Assembly: GCF_028583425.1 (NCBI RefSeq)
Contig: NC_072805.1
Location: forward strand, 15,448,001 to 15,512,000
DNA from: Eublepharis macularius
Taxonomy: Eukaryota; Chordata; Lepidosauria; Squamata; Eublepharidae
DNA: 64,000 nucleotides
Direction: 5' to 3'
Part shown: positions 49,014 through 60,718 of the stretch, piece after piece
Numbering within the stretch: position 1 is the stretch's first letter
Layout of the letters: every line of letters begins with the position of its first letter
Notes under the pieces: generated by a model
Told to the model about the DNA's origin: nothing
Database searches by the model: none
The model's input: the letters and a program-made list of their open reading frames with translations, nothing else
Position numbers and translations under genes: made by a program

Positions 49014-49612
49014 ATAGTCGATTTTAGCCAGCAGATGGCAGTGCAGAACATGGTGTATCCATGTATTGGTACTAAAATCGTTCATTAAAAATGTTTTATA
49101 TAACAGTGATTAAGTGTGGCTTTTATTTGTTTAAAGCTCTGCTACTCTGTTTTTCTCCCCCTGCCCCTCCCAAAAAAGGGACCCAAAGCTGCTTTTATGT
49201 ACGTTGCTAATCATTTTGATACGCGTTTGCCTTGTTTTGCAGTCAAAGCTAAGATGGCATTTTACTTTTGTATGTTGTTAGGTTTGAAACAATTATTAAC
49301 ATGCACACACAAACAGGTGTTGGATCTCCTCCTCTCTGCAGCATTGTTGAAGTCTAGGCCATAGAAATTAAAGTCCCGCAAAATCATGTATTTTCTGTGG
49401 GAAATGATCCTTACCTGTGTCAACTCAGGCACCCCGAACAAACCCTAGTTAAAGCCCTTTGCTCTTGCAGATGTCAGATCCAATTGGTTGCAGTCAGATC
49501 ACTGCTGTGCAGTACTGCTGTTTCTTTTCTGCTTCTGGAAGCAAACTGGGTACGTGTTTTAAAGAGTGGAACCCAGTCCTTATGGGCCAATAAGAGGGAA
49601 GGGAAATAATGA
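49014..49612. other. Intergenic stretch without recognised features
   Basis: No supported exon or repeat. Confidence 0.35.
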
Positions 49613-49705
49613 GAGCCAGCATGGCGTAATGGTTAAAGAGTTGGACTAGGATCTGGGGGTTCAGGTTTGAATTGCCCACAATGGCAGCGATACGCATGAC
49701 CAAAA
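49613..49705 (+). repeat. tRNA-derived SINE, head fragment
   Basis: AGCCAGCATGGCGTAATGGT, GTTGGACTAGGATCTGGG and GGTTTGAATTGCCC form the tRNA-like head of the SINE family found antisense in LSM14A intron 1. Confidence 0.7.
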
Positions 49706-50384
49706 GCATCTCTCAGGAGAATAGCTGCTACCGTTGAATTAATAACTCTGCCGGGAGCAACTGTGGACCACAGGCATCTACCTTGCCCACACACTTTCCA
49801 AATTCCTGGGGTTTAATAAATTCCTAACCACGTTTTCTCTCACCAAAACAGTTAACTCAGAAGGCCCAGACTTTTGGCAAACGCCTTTGCCAGACTTCAG
49901 GCTACAAACTGCATTTCTGTGGTTTTTGCAAGTGAGTTCCTTTTGTGGTAATGGTCTCATGATGGAAACAAGCTAAAAAAGACATCTTAGACATTTGAAT
50001 CATCGGGTTTTTCTAAACTAACAGTAGTACGTGTGTTTTGCGGTAATAAAATCACTTCTTCAGATTGCTTGCTTGAGTGTTTGTATGTGAGCAAAGCCGG
50101 GGACAGGCAATGATAGCTCCTGAATGGGAAGGATCCAGTGCGTCAGTTCTATCCATTGGGCATAATCCATGAAGCCCTGGCACTGTGCAAGCCTCTCTAA
50201 TAGTCCCTGAATCTGTACAAGAGTTGTGTAGAGTAGGATGTTCCCAAGCAATGCCAGGGAACTGCATCATGGAAGCGCCTTACTGGGTCTGGAGCGGCAC
50301 CACCCCCTTCCTAACAGTAGCTTTAGCTAGAGCCTGTGCCTAAGGAGGGCGACCCTACAAGTTCCTCCTACATCCTGGTGTCAG
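49706..50384. other. Intergenic stretch without recognised features
   Basis: No supported exon or repeat. Confidence 0.35.
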
Positions 50385-50840
50385 GTCTTGTCAGGTACTT
50401 CCCCAAACACTTCACTGCATGGCTCCGGTGTATGTGTTAAAAGATGTTTTTATTAAGGAAAGATACCAGTATCAAGAAGTTGTAACGATGGAATTGACTA
50501 GAATGCCTAAAGGTAGTAAAGCAGGATCAATTATAGGTCAGTGTCTCCACCCTCCCAGTGGAAAGGAGAGGCCTTTAGAAGTTTTGGCGTGCATCGCCTG
50601 GGAAGAAGGGAGGGGGGGAGAAAGGAGCTCAGCTCAGTCTCTGCATTGTCCAAGGTCAGGTTCTCAGGCTTCGGCAGGAACTCGTAACCAAAACACCTTG
50701 CCTGGAAGATAAGCATTTAGCAACAAAGCAACAGAATTCTGGTTCTACTCTGCACGTACTCAGAGGCATTGCAGCACAATGCTATATCACAATACACCTG
50801 ACGTATGGCAGATATGCTTAAGGCTTATCTGACACCTAGC
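50385..50840 (+). mobile_element. Fragment of the same LTR-type repeat as 15221-16227
   Basis: Shared landmarks in the same order, opposite orientation: TTGTAACGATGGAATTGACT, GCATCGCCTGGGAAGAAGGG, AACTCGTAACCAAAACACC and GGCAGATATGCTTA. The copy lacks the internal GTTGCC-type insertion of the other. Both ends are eroded, so it is a partial fossil. Confidence 0.5.
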
Positions 50841-51231
50841 TCCTTCCAGCTCAGCTTTAAGGACTCTAAGGTCCTCTTATCCTGGAAGGAGAATCTAAAA
50901 GTCACTCAAAAATGGGGACTAATATTGGAAATGGGGAGGTAGAGGGGAGATATAATTTGCTTGTTTATCATAAACTTAGCAATGAGGGAAAGCAGCATAG
51001 AAATACCATGGGTGTCTGCAGGGGGCAAGGAAGGTGCTTTCCCCTCTGGCATCCTAAATTTACTGTTTTTTTAATTGCACACACACTCTTCCAACTAGTC
51101 CAACTAATTGCACAAACACTCTTCTAACTAGTCAGCAAGAGGGCTAGAATGATCTCTGACCTTGAGCCTTCCCCCCCCCAAAAAACCCTATTTCTGTGAG
51201 CCCCCTTGAGAAATACACATACAAAGCTGCT

Positions 51232-51421
51232 TTATGGTGATCCAGGGCATCACTCCATCACAGTCAGCATTGGCTACTCAGCCTGGGAGTAGCTGTGCAG
51301 TGTCTCATGCAGAAAAGAGTCTTTCACATCACCTACTGCCTGGCCTTTTCAATCTGGTGGTGCCGGGCATTGAAACTGGGACTTTCTGTATGCCCAGCAG
51401 ATGCTCTGCCACTGAACCATG
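51232..51421 (-). repeat. Sauria SINE, antisense
   Basis: On the minus strand: CCATGGTTCAGTGGCAGAGC (A box), TCCCAGTTTCAATGCCCGGC (B box), the body GTAGGTGATGTGAAAGACTC, and the tail AAAGCAGCTTTG. Nearly full length and moderately diverged. Confidence 0.8.
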
Positions 51422-51828
51422 GCAACTCACCCATAAAGTATCGGCACATAAAATTGCTTCAAGGGCACCCTCATGCACCCATCACTTCCAGCATTATCTT
51501 CATGACTTACTTGACTACGTTTTAGACCTTATCTGTGTGGGTCATTCAGGCTGTCTCGGCAGAGTTGTGTGTTTGTTACAGTATCTGGCCCTGTTTCACC
51601 ATCACAGTGTTCCAGAGCAGACATAATACCAGCCCTTCTGCATGACTTTAGTGTGGGGGGGGGGCTGCAGCCAGAGGGGGGGGAGTGTCACTGATTTCCA
51701 GTTGTTTGTCCACTCAAAACCTAGCCTCCCTCAAGCTGTTTTGTCACTTATTTGAACAGTGGTACATGGTGCCTTTTTCCTACTCGGAGATCTCTCCAGG
51801 AGGGGTACTATTGGCTCCATGGAAAAGC

Positions 51829-52046
51829 TGAGGTAGCATAGTGGTTAGGTGGTTGGGTTGCAAATCAGCAGTCTGCTGGTTTGAATCCCACTACAGCCAC
51901 AAGCTCAACAGGTGGCCTTAGGGAAGCCACTCCTGTCAACCCCAGCTCCCCAGCTGTATTGTGAGGATAATAATAGCACTGACTTTGTACAGCACTCTGA
52001 GTGGAGCGCTAATCTGTCTAGAAGTGCAGTATATAAGCACAGTTAT
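51829..52046 (+). repeat. tRNA-derived SINE, second family (GATAATAATA tail)
   Basis: TAGCATAGTGGTTAGGTGGT and GGTTTGAATCCCAC are A- and B-box-like. The body and tail (CCCCAGCTGTATTGTGAGGA, GCAGTATATAAGCACAG) match 39215-39417. Confidence 0.75.
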
Positions 52047-52333
52047 TATCAAAAGAACCATATAGCACATCAGTACCCATGAAGCCCCGGGTGGGCAAAT
52101 AGTACCGTCTTGGGGCCATTTGGGTGGGAAGGTCTAAGCTGCTTTCTGTGTGCTGTGTCCCAATCTAAATCAGGTCTGTGCATGCCTGGGGAACATTTAG
52201 AATATGCTTTTCCACCTGATCCAGAGGAAACATAACATGTAATTATGTAAGAGCTAAAATAGACGGGGGGGGGTGCTTTTTCTTTAAAAATGCCTTTTGT
52301 CCAGAATAAAATCTCACCTTTTCGTGTGATCCT

Positions 52334-52334
52334 G

Positions 52335-52420
<86 letters not shown>

Positions 52421-52480
52421 ATATATATATATATATCTATATATATAGATATATATATAGATATAGATATAGATATAATA
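52334..52480 (+). repeat. TATC microsatellite with AT-rich extension
   Basis: About 21 uninterrupted TATC units at 52334-52420 are followed by a TA run and degenerate ATAG/TATA repeats to about 52480. Such a long perfect run is likely to vary in length between individuals. Confidence 0.95.
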
Positions 52481-52499
52481 TAAAAAGATTCTGACATTG

Positions 52500-53017
52500 T
52501 ACATCTAGAAAGAAAGCATGTTTGCACAGGACCTGGGAACTCAATCCTCGGCATCTCATCCGGCACCTCCTCTTACGGCTGAGGCAGCTCTTGCCTGTTT
52601 CAGCCAACGGAGAGAGGAGTGTTGGCCAGGCTGGCTCTTGGGAATATCTCTTGCTGGGCCCTGAGCAGGCAAACCTTATCAGAAAGGATGAAATAATTCA
52701 TCCTAGGAAAAAGGACAGGTGGGGTGATGCTGGCACATTTCAAATATTGTGGGGGGGGGGGAGGAAAGCAAGTGTTCATCAATGGTAAGGTAAGAAGCAA
52801 AGTTGGGCCTTGCAGGTTGGTGAATTTAAACAAAGGTTGGGAAGACTGTCCTCCGGCAAGCGGTTCCACTCAGTGAAAAACTCAAAGAAGAATCCCTTCC
52901 TTCGAGGTTTTCATCCAAGGATTGAATAGACATGAGCTCTGAGAAAAGAGGGTTGGACAAGTCGCCGAATCCTTTCGGTTACTAAAACGGTTCGTTTTTT
53001 CTGCTGTTTGACTAAAG
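52500..53017. other. Intergenic stretch without clear features
   Basis: The part near 52540-52600 faintly recalls a decayed Sauria-like SINE (GGGAACTCAATCCTCGGC). Nothing else is assigned. Confidence 0.3.
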
Positions 53018-53195
53018 GACTCTTAGAAGGGGAGGTGAAACTGACAGAGCCTTTGGGAGGCAAAGAGGAAATTAACAAACCCTCTGAGCTGCGATCTTCT
53101 TGGCTCTGTAGAGAGGGGGAATTGATAAAGCCTTCCGATCTCTTAAAACTCAACTTTCCCGCTAACATTGTGACTCCCTTCACTGCTGCTCCTTG
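53018..53195 (+). repeat. Unclassified repeat, second copy
   Basis: GAAACTGACAGAGCCTTT, GAAATTAACAAACCCTC and GCTAACATTGTGACTCCC run parallel to 19655-19795 in LSM14A intron 1. Family unknown. Confidence 0.5.
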
Positions 53196-53217
53196 TGTAA
53201 TTCGTCTCTTGTAGCTT

Positions 53218-53433
53218 GGCTACAAGGTTACTGACTCCAGATTGGGAAATTCCTGGACATTTGGGAGTTGAGCCTAGAGTGGGCAGGGGCTTTGGTGCCA
53301 TAGAGCCCACCCTTCAAGCAGCCATTTCCTGCAGGGAAACTGACCTCTGTAGTCTAGACATGTGTTATAATTCTGGGACATCTCCAGGTCCCACCTGGAG
53401 GATGGCAACCCTAGAAGAGAGATTGTTTCTCAT
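53218..53433 (+). repeat. GTTGCC-type transposon copy
   Basis: GATTGGGAAATTCCTGGACA, CATAGAGCCCACCCTTCAAG, GCAGCCATTTCCTGCAGGG and GGATGGCAACCCTA follow the order of the complete copy at 60719-60946. The first few bases are degraded. Confidence 0.75.
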
Positions 53434-54032
53434 TGGGAGAGCCCAGGATGTACATTGGGGGTGAGGAGAACTAGATGGCACCAGTGACAAAATTCATCTC
53501 TCCAGGGGTACTAACTGGTCCCCTATTTGCCACTTCAGAGGCACCATAAAATGTCTAGGGAAAGTCGCCTGCCCCGCTGGGTATGGCTTGCAGCCCAGTT
53601 TGGGGTCACCTTCTGCCCAGTGTCCTCAGAATAGCCCTATAGGAAAACAAGAAGCTGACCTGGACCATATTGGATGGCCAGTTTGTCGCTAATGACGATG
53701 GGTTAGAAGTATCAGCACCTTTTATTTATTTATATATTTTTCTTTGTCTTGCAACAAAGAACTGAAGCCCACTAATGGGAACAGGAGGCTAGCCATTCAG
53801 GGCAGCAGAACAATAGGTCTTATCCTGCCTGCCCACTGGAAAAGATGATTTCTGACATTTATTTGGAAAAGATCAGCTGATCTGCCGGTATTGCCAAACA
53901 GCCGTTTTCCACAATAGCTGCCTAGGCTTCTGTCTGCTAGGTTAGCAAGAGATAAAGGAACGGAAGAATGAAAGGCTTCTATGAGCCCAACTATTTGTCA
54001 GGAAGGATTATGGTTGCCAGTCTCCAGGTAGA

Positions 54033-54852
54033 AATCCATGTAGAAAGAGAATCAAGGAACGAGGTCCTCAAAACAAAAATACAACCGTGAAACCTAACTA
54101 AGCACAAATCAATAACACTATGTCTGTATTAAATATTTTTTCTATCAGTAAAGTGATAATCTTATTACAAAGAACATACCTATAAAGGACTAAAGAGTCA
54201 AAAATTTAAATTGCACATGTATCAAAATAATTCTTCATCTCTGTATAAAAATATTTCATAATCTCTGTATGAAAATAGTACATTATCATTATTCACCCTT
54301 TAAGCGCTTTTAGGCAAAAGTCCAGCTGATATCACCAAAATAATCAAAACTCATGAGAAAAGGTTTTCAATTACATTGCTCATTGTATTAAATTGTCTCT
54401 CATTCCCACTGCCAACCAAAAAAGTCCATTTACAATGCTTTGTATATACCACATTCAATCAAACATTCATGGTTGTGGATTTTCCAGGTTATATAGCCAT
54501 GGTCTTGGCATTGTAGTTCCTGATGTTTCGCCAGCAGCTGTGACTGGCATCTTCAGAGGTGTAGCACCAAAAGACAGAGATCTCTCAAAAGACAGAGATC
54601 TCCGAAAATTCAGTTTGATGTAGCAGGAGAAGTAAAAATTCATAAATGAGATGCACTATCAAGATCCTGGGCAGCTTGTCGATGTGGCTGACAGGGAGCC
54701 GGCTGGACCACCCCGTTTCCAGATTTCTTTGTCAAAGCCATGGCCGTACCTAATCTTCCCAAAGCATCTCCAAGCAAAATATACTGGCAACCAGCACTCT
54801 CAGTAATTCTTTTCACAGCTTTGGTCATGAGTTTGGATTATTTTGTTTTGAG
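54033..54852. mobile_element. 820-bp insertion with 14-bp target duplication, family unknown
   Basis: AGTCTCCAGGTAGA occurs at 54019-54032 and 54853-54866, exactly bracketing the insert within a GTTGCC-type element. A duplication of this length suggests LINE-type insertion. The insert contains one arm of fold-back family 1 (about 54463-54605). A 62-codon minus-strand frame (54640-54828) has no domain I recognise. Confidence 0.6.
54463..54605 (+). repeat. Fold-back family 1, single arm
   Basis: GGTCTTGGCATTGTAGTTCC, GTTTCGCCAGCAGCTGTGAC and AGGTGTAGCACCAAAAGACA match the left arm of the 28.1-kb copy. The opposite arm is absent. The last part duplicates AAAGACAGAGATCTC. Confidence 0.7.
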
Positions 54853-55052
54853 AGTCTCCAGGTAGAGCCCAGTGTTCCACTGGGATTACAACTATCTCCA
54901 AACTACAGAGATTGGATCTCCTGCAGGAAATGGCAGCTTCAGTGGGTGGTCTTTATGGCAACACATACCTGCTGACCTCCCACCCAAACTCCACCCTCCA
55001 CAGGCACCTCTCCTAAATCTCCAGGAATTTCCCAAGCTGAAGTTGGCAAGCT

Positions 55053-56280
55053 TAGTTGTGCTCACTTGGAGCCCTGCAAATACCACACTCCTGGATGTTC
55101 CACAGACGGGTTCAAATTCCCTCTTGCAAACCTTCTGACACACAGGGAAGAGAGCGTGAAAAGCTCACCAAGCTACCTCTATAGTTCACTCAGCTGATGA
55201 AAGCCCAAAGCCTCTCCCAGGCAAAGGTTCAGGTCTCAGGGAAGGAAAAACTTATTGAGGAGTAGTAACATTTGGCAAAGGGGATGCAGACACAACACAA
55301 GTGTTTGTTCACAGACCTGTTTCTCAGTTATGTTTCTCAGTTATGTCTCTCAGTCCACTTCATCAGATGGTTGCAGGTGGCTCTCACTAGTCAAACGTTT
55401 ATATATACAACGTTATGAACAAATAAACAGTTGGGTCAAGAATCACGAAGTGCAGGGTGAGAGGCAGCTATGCAAAATTCAAATGTAATCAAGGTAAGTA
55501 CAGAGACCATTCAAAACGGCAGTAATGGGCAGCCTTCCTAATTTTTCTGGTCCACAACAGCTTGTGCCAAAATAAAATCGTGTTTGTCTTGAAGGTGCCA
55601 CAAACCTCCTGTTTATTTTTACTGCAAAATACGTTAACATGGCTGCTTCTCTCCTTTTCCTCCACCAACTTTTCTTCACAACTTTCTCCCACTCACAGGC
55701 TTGCCTGGTTTAGGGTCTCCTGAGGCTCAGATCCTCAGTTGGCACTTGGTAGATTGATGTGGAGGGTGCCTGGTGGAGCTGAGTGGCAGATGGCATCTGG
55801 TGGATCAGGGGTGGGCTTTGGTGGGGCCAGGAATGGAGTTAACAGCTAAAGCCAAGCAGAAAATAGCCTGTCCCTGGTCTGGAGACATTACTCCTTTCCA
55901 GGACACGTGGAAGCTGATGGCCTTAAACTTGGGATCAAGTTTTGTGCCCCTTCCTTGTCTTCCTTCTCTCTTCTCCCCCTCATTGCCCACTCAGGACTCG
56001 CCGCTTCTTGCTTGTCCCCCTTCCTTTCTTCCACCTTGACCCACAATTTTGCCTCTGCCATCCAAAACTCTATACACTGCTGAATTATGTCAGCCTCGTT
56101 GCGAACCTAAAGCAGTTTAAGAACTGAGTAACTTTGTGATGAATAATAATGAATAAATTAAGATTTGGTTAAATATTACGAACAACAACAATCTGGCAAG
56201 TTGATCCATTAATGTCTCCCTTCTTGGATCCAACAGCGAACTCCCCATTGACCAAATCCTAAACATTCCAGGGGCTAAGG
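55053..56280. other. Intergenic stretch without recognised features
   Basis: No supported gene or repeat. Open frames of 60-90 codons on both strands overlap and lack domains. Confidence 0.35.
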
Positions 56281-56478
56281 CTGCCAACTCCAGTTTGGGA
56301 AACTCCTGGAGATTTGGAGGTGGTGCCTGGGAGAAGAAGGACCATTCAGGGGATGTGGTGCCATAGAGTCCAGCCTCCGACACTGCTGTTTCCTCCACAG
56401 GAACTGATCTCTGTAAACTGGAGGTCAGTTGTAATTCTGGGAGGGGTCTACAGGCCCAACCTGGACATCGGCAGCCTT
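56281..56478 (+). repeat. GTTGCC-type transposon copy
   Basis: CTGCCAACTCCAGTTTGGGA, GTGCCATAGAGTCCAGCCTC, GGAACTGATCTCTGTAAACT and CAGTTGTAATTCTGGG follow the family order. Diverged ends (AAGGCTGCCA / GGCAGCCTT) still form inverted repeats. Confidence 0.75.
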
Positions 56479-57177
56479 GAAGGAGTTCTGGCACTGATGG
56501 GTGTCTTATCCTCACAGCCTCTCTCATCACTCTGTCTTAATGCTGAACCTTCCCTGCTGTCCAGCTACAAAGAGACCCTGAGGGAGGATCAAAAGAAGTA
56601 CTTCATTCCATCAGTAGTGCAAAGGTGAGATTCGCTGGTGGTGAGTGTAGTGATGGGGATGCATTACTTTTGCATGGGAAACTCCCTGCAAAGAGAAAAC
56701 TAGCCCTGCTAGCGGAGAGGGGTAGAAACGTGCTTCTCCCTGCTGTGTTTGTTTTCCGTTCGCAGGGAATTTGCAACAAAGGAAGCTGCACTCCAAAATA
56801 TGATCCTCTGCAAGCAGTCTGAAGCTGTATTGCCTAATGTACTGCCCATGTGCGTACCATTTGTGTGAACTGGGTTTAACACAGCGCCTCCTGTAATATC
56901 ATCAAAATATCCTTTCACTCCCTCCAGTACAATACAATTGCATATGATGCCAACAATTTTACTGAATGTTCCTTATTTTAGTATTTCCTGTGATTTACTG
57001 ACTTCATTGAATTTTACTGGTTTTATTGTATAACTCTGTTTGGGTGATTTATTGTATTGTACGTTGCTGAATCTATTCACTGCATTTTACTCATTTGGTA
57101 GTATCGTACTGTGTTTTTACAGCTTTACTTATTGTCTTATGGCACTGTATTTTATCATATTGTAGCATGTTTCCCTG
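56479..57177. other. Intergenic stretch; AT-rich part next to the LINE
   Basis: 56640-56800 has a weak inverted pair (GGGAAACTCCCTGC and GCAGGGAATTTGC) that may be a MITE core. 56920-57177 is T/A-rich without coding content. Confidence 0.35.
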
Positions 57178-60100
57178 ATGCTCTTGAACGTTGCTGTCTT
57201 TCAGTGCATTGCGAGACCACCCTGGGGATTTTTAGTCGTGAGGAGGTATGAAGGACTGGTGAAGGACCGAGAAACCTGGCCCCACCAGGTTTCTTGGTCC
57301 TTCACCAGTCCTGGACGGATGGCCGGGGGCGGGGTGGCAATACTCATTCGAGAGTCTTTCTCTTTCAGGACACTCCCCGCACCAAAGATCGCTGGCACTG
57401 ATTGTGTTGGTCTGGCATGGGGTGCTGAGGAGAGTTTGGCTATCTACTTGGTGTACCGACCACCTTGCACACCAGTAGCTACCCTGTCGAGCTTGTTAGA
57501 GGCCGTGTCGGGGTGGGTGTTGGAGCACCCTAGACTGTTGGTCCTGGGTGACTTCAATGTCCATGTCGATGATGCCGCCTCTTCTCAAGCTGTGGACCTG
57601 GTGTAGTCCATGGCAGCACTGGGACTCTCCCATCTTGTTTCAGTTCCTACGCATCAAGCAGGCCACATGCTGGATTTGATCTTTGGGATGGGGGTTCAGG
57701 TGGACCTATTACAGCAGTGCTGTGGTTGGACCACCATGTCCTAAAGACTCGTCTGGGAGTGCCAACCCCCTTCTGCATAAGCGGCAAGCTAATTTATGCT
57801 CACCTGCAGAGACTTATGGATCCAATTGGTTTCCAGAATGCTCTGTGGGATCTGATGCCCCCTGGCGGTTCACTGGATGAGCTGTTGGGGGGTTGGCAGG
57901 ACTGTCTCTTGGAAGCCATCGATGAGATCGCTCCCTGTCAGCCTCTCCATCCCCGTGTCAGACTAGCCCCCTGATATACAGAGGAGCTACGTTGGATGAA
58001 GTGGAAACAGACGGCTAGAGAGAGTATGGCGACAGACTCATGGTGAAGAGGCAAGATCATCTTATAGAGCGTTTATGAAGGCCTATGAGGTGGCTGTGAA
58101 GGTGATGAAGAGGGAGTACTTTGCCACCTCCATAGCATCTGCAAGTTCACACCCAGCAAAATTGTTTCAGGTTGTTCAGTCCTTGGTCTCCCTCTCGTAG
58201 GGAGACTGTCAAATTAGAAATGCGGCTCTTTGCTGTGAGGCTTTTGGAAACATTTTTCCAGATAAAATCTTGTCTCTCCACTGTGGCCACGGTTGATACA
58301 GTGAGGGAACTGGAGGCCCCTTGGCCATCTTCTGGTCTGACTTTTGATCACTTCAGCCTGGTCTCCCAGGAGGAAGTGGACAGGATCCTGCAGCTGGTTA
58401 GGCCCACCACGTGCTCCTTGGACTCCTGCCTGTCGTGGCTGGTGAAAGCCAGCGTCAAGAGGCTGGGGGCCTAATTGGAGGATATTATTAATTCATCACT
58501 AAGCTCTGGGGTCTTTCCCAGGGCGCTGAAGGAAGCCGTGGTGAGGCTTCTCCTGAAAAAGCCATCTTTGGACCCCACTGACCCATCCAGTTACCACCCA
58601 GTATCGAACCTCCCGTTCCTGGGAAAGGTGATTGAGCGGGTGGTGGTAGAACAGCTGCAGGCTTTCCTGGAAGAGACTTTTGTCCTGGATCAATACCAGT
58701 TTGGTTTCCATCTGGGCCATGGGATGGAGACAGTGCTGGTTGTCCTCATGGACGATCTCTGCAGGCATCTGGATCGAGGCAGGTCAGCACTGCTGATATT
58801 GTTGGATCTTTCAGCAGCGTTCGACATGGTCGACCATGAATTCTTGGCCCACTGCCTCGCTGACATGGGGATTCAAAGGATGGCCTTCCAGTGGCTTGTC
58901 TCTTTTCTCCACGGTCAGGGACAGAGGGTAGCACTAGGGGAGAAGGTGTGTGGAGTTCTTCAGAGAGCGATACTCTCTCCTCTGCTGTTCAGTCTCTATA
59001 TGCACCCCCTCACCCAGCTGGTGCAGAGTTTCAGACTGGGTTGTCACCAGTATGCAGATGACACCCAGTTGTATCTGTTGATGGGCGGCCGACCTGACTC
59101 CACCCCTGATGCCCTTTTGAGAGCTTTGGAGGCCGTGTCTGTTTGGGTGCAGCAGAGCAGACTGAAGTTGAATCCTGCGAAGACGGAGGTCCTGTACTTG
59201 GGCCATGGGCTGCTGGATGTAAAGATCCATCTCCCAGCCTTTGGCAGGATTCCATTGGTGCCTGTTCCATTGGTTAGGAGTCTTGGTGTAATCTTGGATT
59301 CCTCCCTATCTATGGAGGCCTAGGTCGTGGCTGTTGCCCGGAGTGCCTTTTTCCATCTTCAGCAAGCCAGGCAACTCGCTCCCTATCTCTCAGCCCGGCA
59401 CCTAACAACAGTGATCAACAGTGCAACAGTCACCTCTAGGCTGGACTACTGTAACGCGCTGTATGCAGGGCTTCCCCTGGGTCTGATCCAGAGATTACAG
59501 CGGGTCCAGAATGCTGCTGCGCATGTCCTGAGGGGCATTCCATTCAGAACACATATTACACCAATTTTACAGCAGCTTCACTGGCTCCCCGTGGAATTTC
59601 GGATCCGATTCAAGGTGTAGGTTTTGACCTTTAAAGCCCTACACAGTCTGGGTCCAGCATACCTGAGGGACCGTCTCTCCCCGTATGTGCCCCAGAGAGT
59701 GCTTTGTTCAGCGGGCAAGCAGTTACTGGTGATCCCTAGCCCCAGGGAGGCTTGCTTGGTCTCGACCAGGGCCAGGGCTTTTTCAGTCCTGGCTCCAACC
59801 TGGTGGAACTCTCTGTCTGCAGACACCCAGGCCCGCAAAGTTCTTGCATAATTTTGGCGGGCCTGCAAGATGGAGATGTTTCACTAGGCCTATGGTTGAG
59901 GCCAGCATTAGGACATCATTGAGCCTCCCACCAGTCTCCTGTAAAGCGTGGGGCTATTTAGTTGTAGTGAATTGCCCCACGTATATATCTCATCTGTCCG
60001 TTTTTCCTCCCTCTCTGTATATTGGGGGGCAGGAATGTGTAAGTGACTATCTTGATTGATTCTGCAAATGATTGTTTTTGAAACTGTATTTTATGATGTA

Positions 60101-60178
60101 TTTTATTATTGTTGTACCCCACCCTGAGCCTGCTTGCGGGGGGGGGAGGTTAAATATCTAATAAACTAAACTAAAAAC
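57178..60178 (+). mobile_element. L2-clade LINE (CR1 superfamily), 5'-truncated and inactive
   Basis: The remains of one ORF2 run in order: the end of the AP-endonuclease (GGGVAILIRES, LLVLGDFNVHVDD), a linker (QLVRPTTCSLDSCLSWLVKA), the reverse transcriptase (58475-59323, with LLILLDLSAAFDMVDH and the catalytic YADDTQLY intact), and the C-terminal block (HITPILQQLHWLPVEFRIRF; ARAFSVLAPTWWNSL). In-frame stops occur at 57604, 58472, 59321 and 59618, plus frame changes near 57700 and 58000-58170. The 3' UTR ends with CCTGAGCCTGCTTGCGG and an A-rich tail at about 60170. It lies in sense orientation with respect to LSM14A. Confidence 0.85.
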
Positions 60179-60614
60179 TCAACTATAAACCGACCCAACC
60201 AAAGCCCCATAGGCCATAATCCTAAAAAGAATGAATTTTCCTGGAAGTAAGACCCGTTACCTAAAACAGGTCTTACTTCTGAGTAGACCTGGTTAGGCTT
60301 GCTCAACTGACTGAAGCCTCACTAACTTCAAGGTATAAGGTTCAAGGGTTTTAAATTTTAAGTCTAAGTCTTAAGTATACAGTTTAATGTTTAATTGTAT
60401 ACAAAGAATATTTAAAGTTTCAGATTTGTGATTAATATTGAATGATCCATATTTAATGGTTAATGTTTAATTTTTAGAGTTTAATACTTCATGTATAATA
60501 CTGAATGTCTAATGCTGAACATTTAATGTTTCTTTTCTAAGGTTTAATGGAGTTAAAATACTACAGAATGCCTCAGAATTTGGTCAAGATGTATCTGAAT
60601 CAGGTACCAGAAGG
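60179..60614. repeat. Interspersed repeat remnant and degenerate TTTAATGTTTAAT array
   Basis: 60240-60300 contains ACAGGTCTTACTTCTGAGTA, a motif of a common reptile repeat also glimpsed at 21290-21390. 60340-60545 is a degenerate tandem array built on TTTAATGTTTAAT-like units. Confidence 0.45.
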
Positions 60615-60718
60615 TATCTGAAGAAGCGAGCTGTGGCTCACGAAAGCTCATACCCTACCACAAATGTTCTGGATCTATGACCACAAATGTTATTAGTCTT
60701 ATAGGTACTATTGGACTA
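60615..60718 (-). repeat. Fold-back family 2, single arm, interrupted
   Basis: GAGCTGTGGCTCACGAAAGC, CTCATACCCTACCAC and TTAGTCTTATAGGTACTATT match the second arm of the copy at 62229-62447. A 20-nt stretch around CCACAAATGTT is duplicated. The arm's end continues after the adjacent GTTGCC-type insertion (TTGGACTCTTCCTC at 60950-60963). Confidence 0.6.

Larger units (their letters stand above)
54012..55052 (-). repeat. GTTGCC-type transposon split by an 820-bp insertion
   Basis: The left end GGTTGCCAGTCTCCAGGTAG lies at 54012-54031, and the rest of the element resumes at 54853 and ends near GAAGTTGGCAAGCTTAG. The inner order (GATTACAACTATCTCC, GCAGGAAATGGCAGC, CTCCAGGAATTTCCC) fits the family in reverse. 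Confidence 0.65.
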
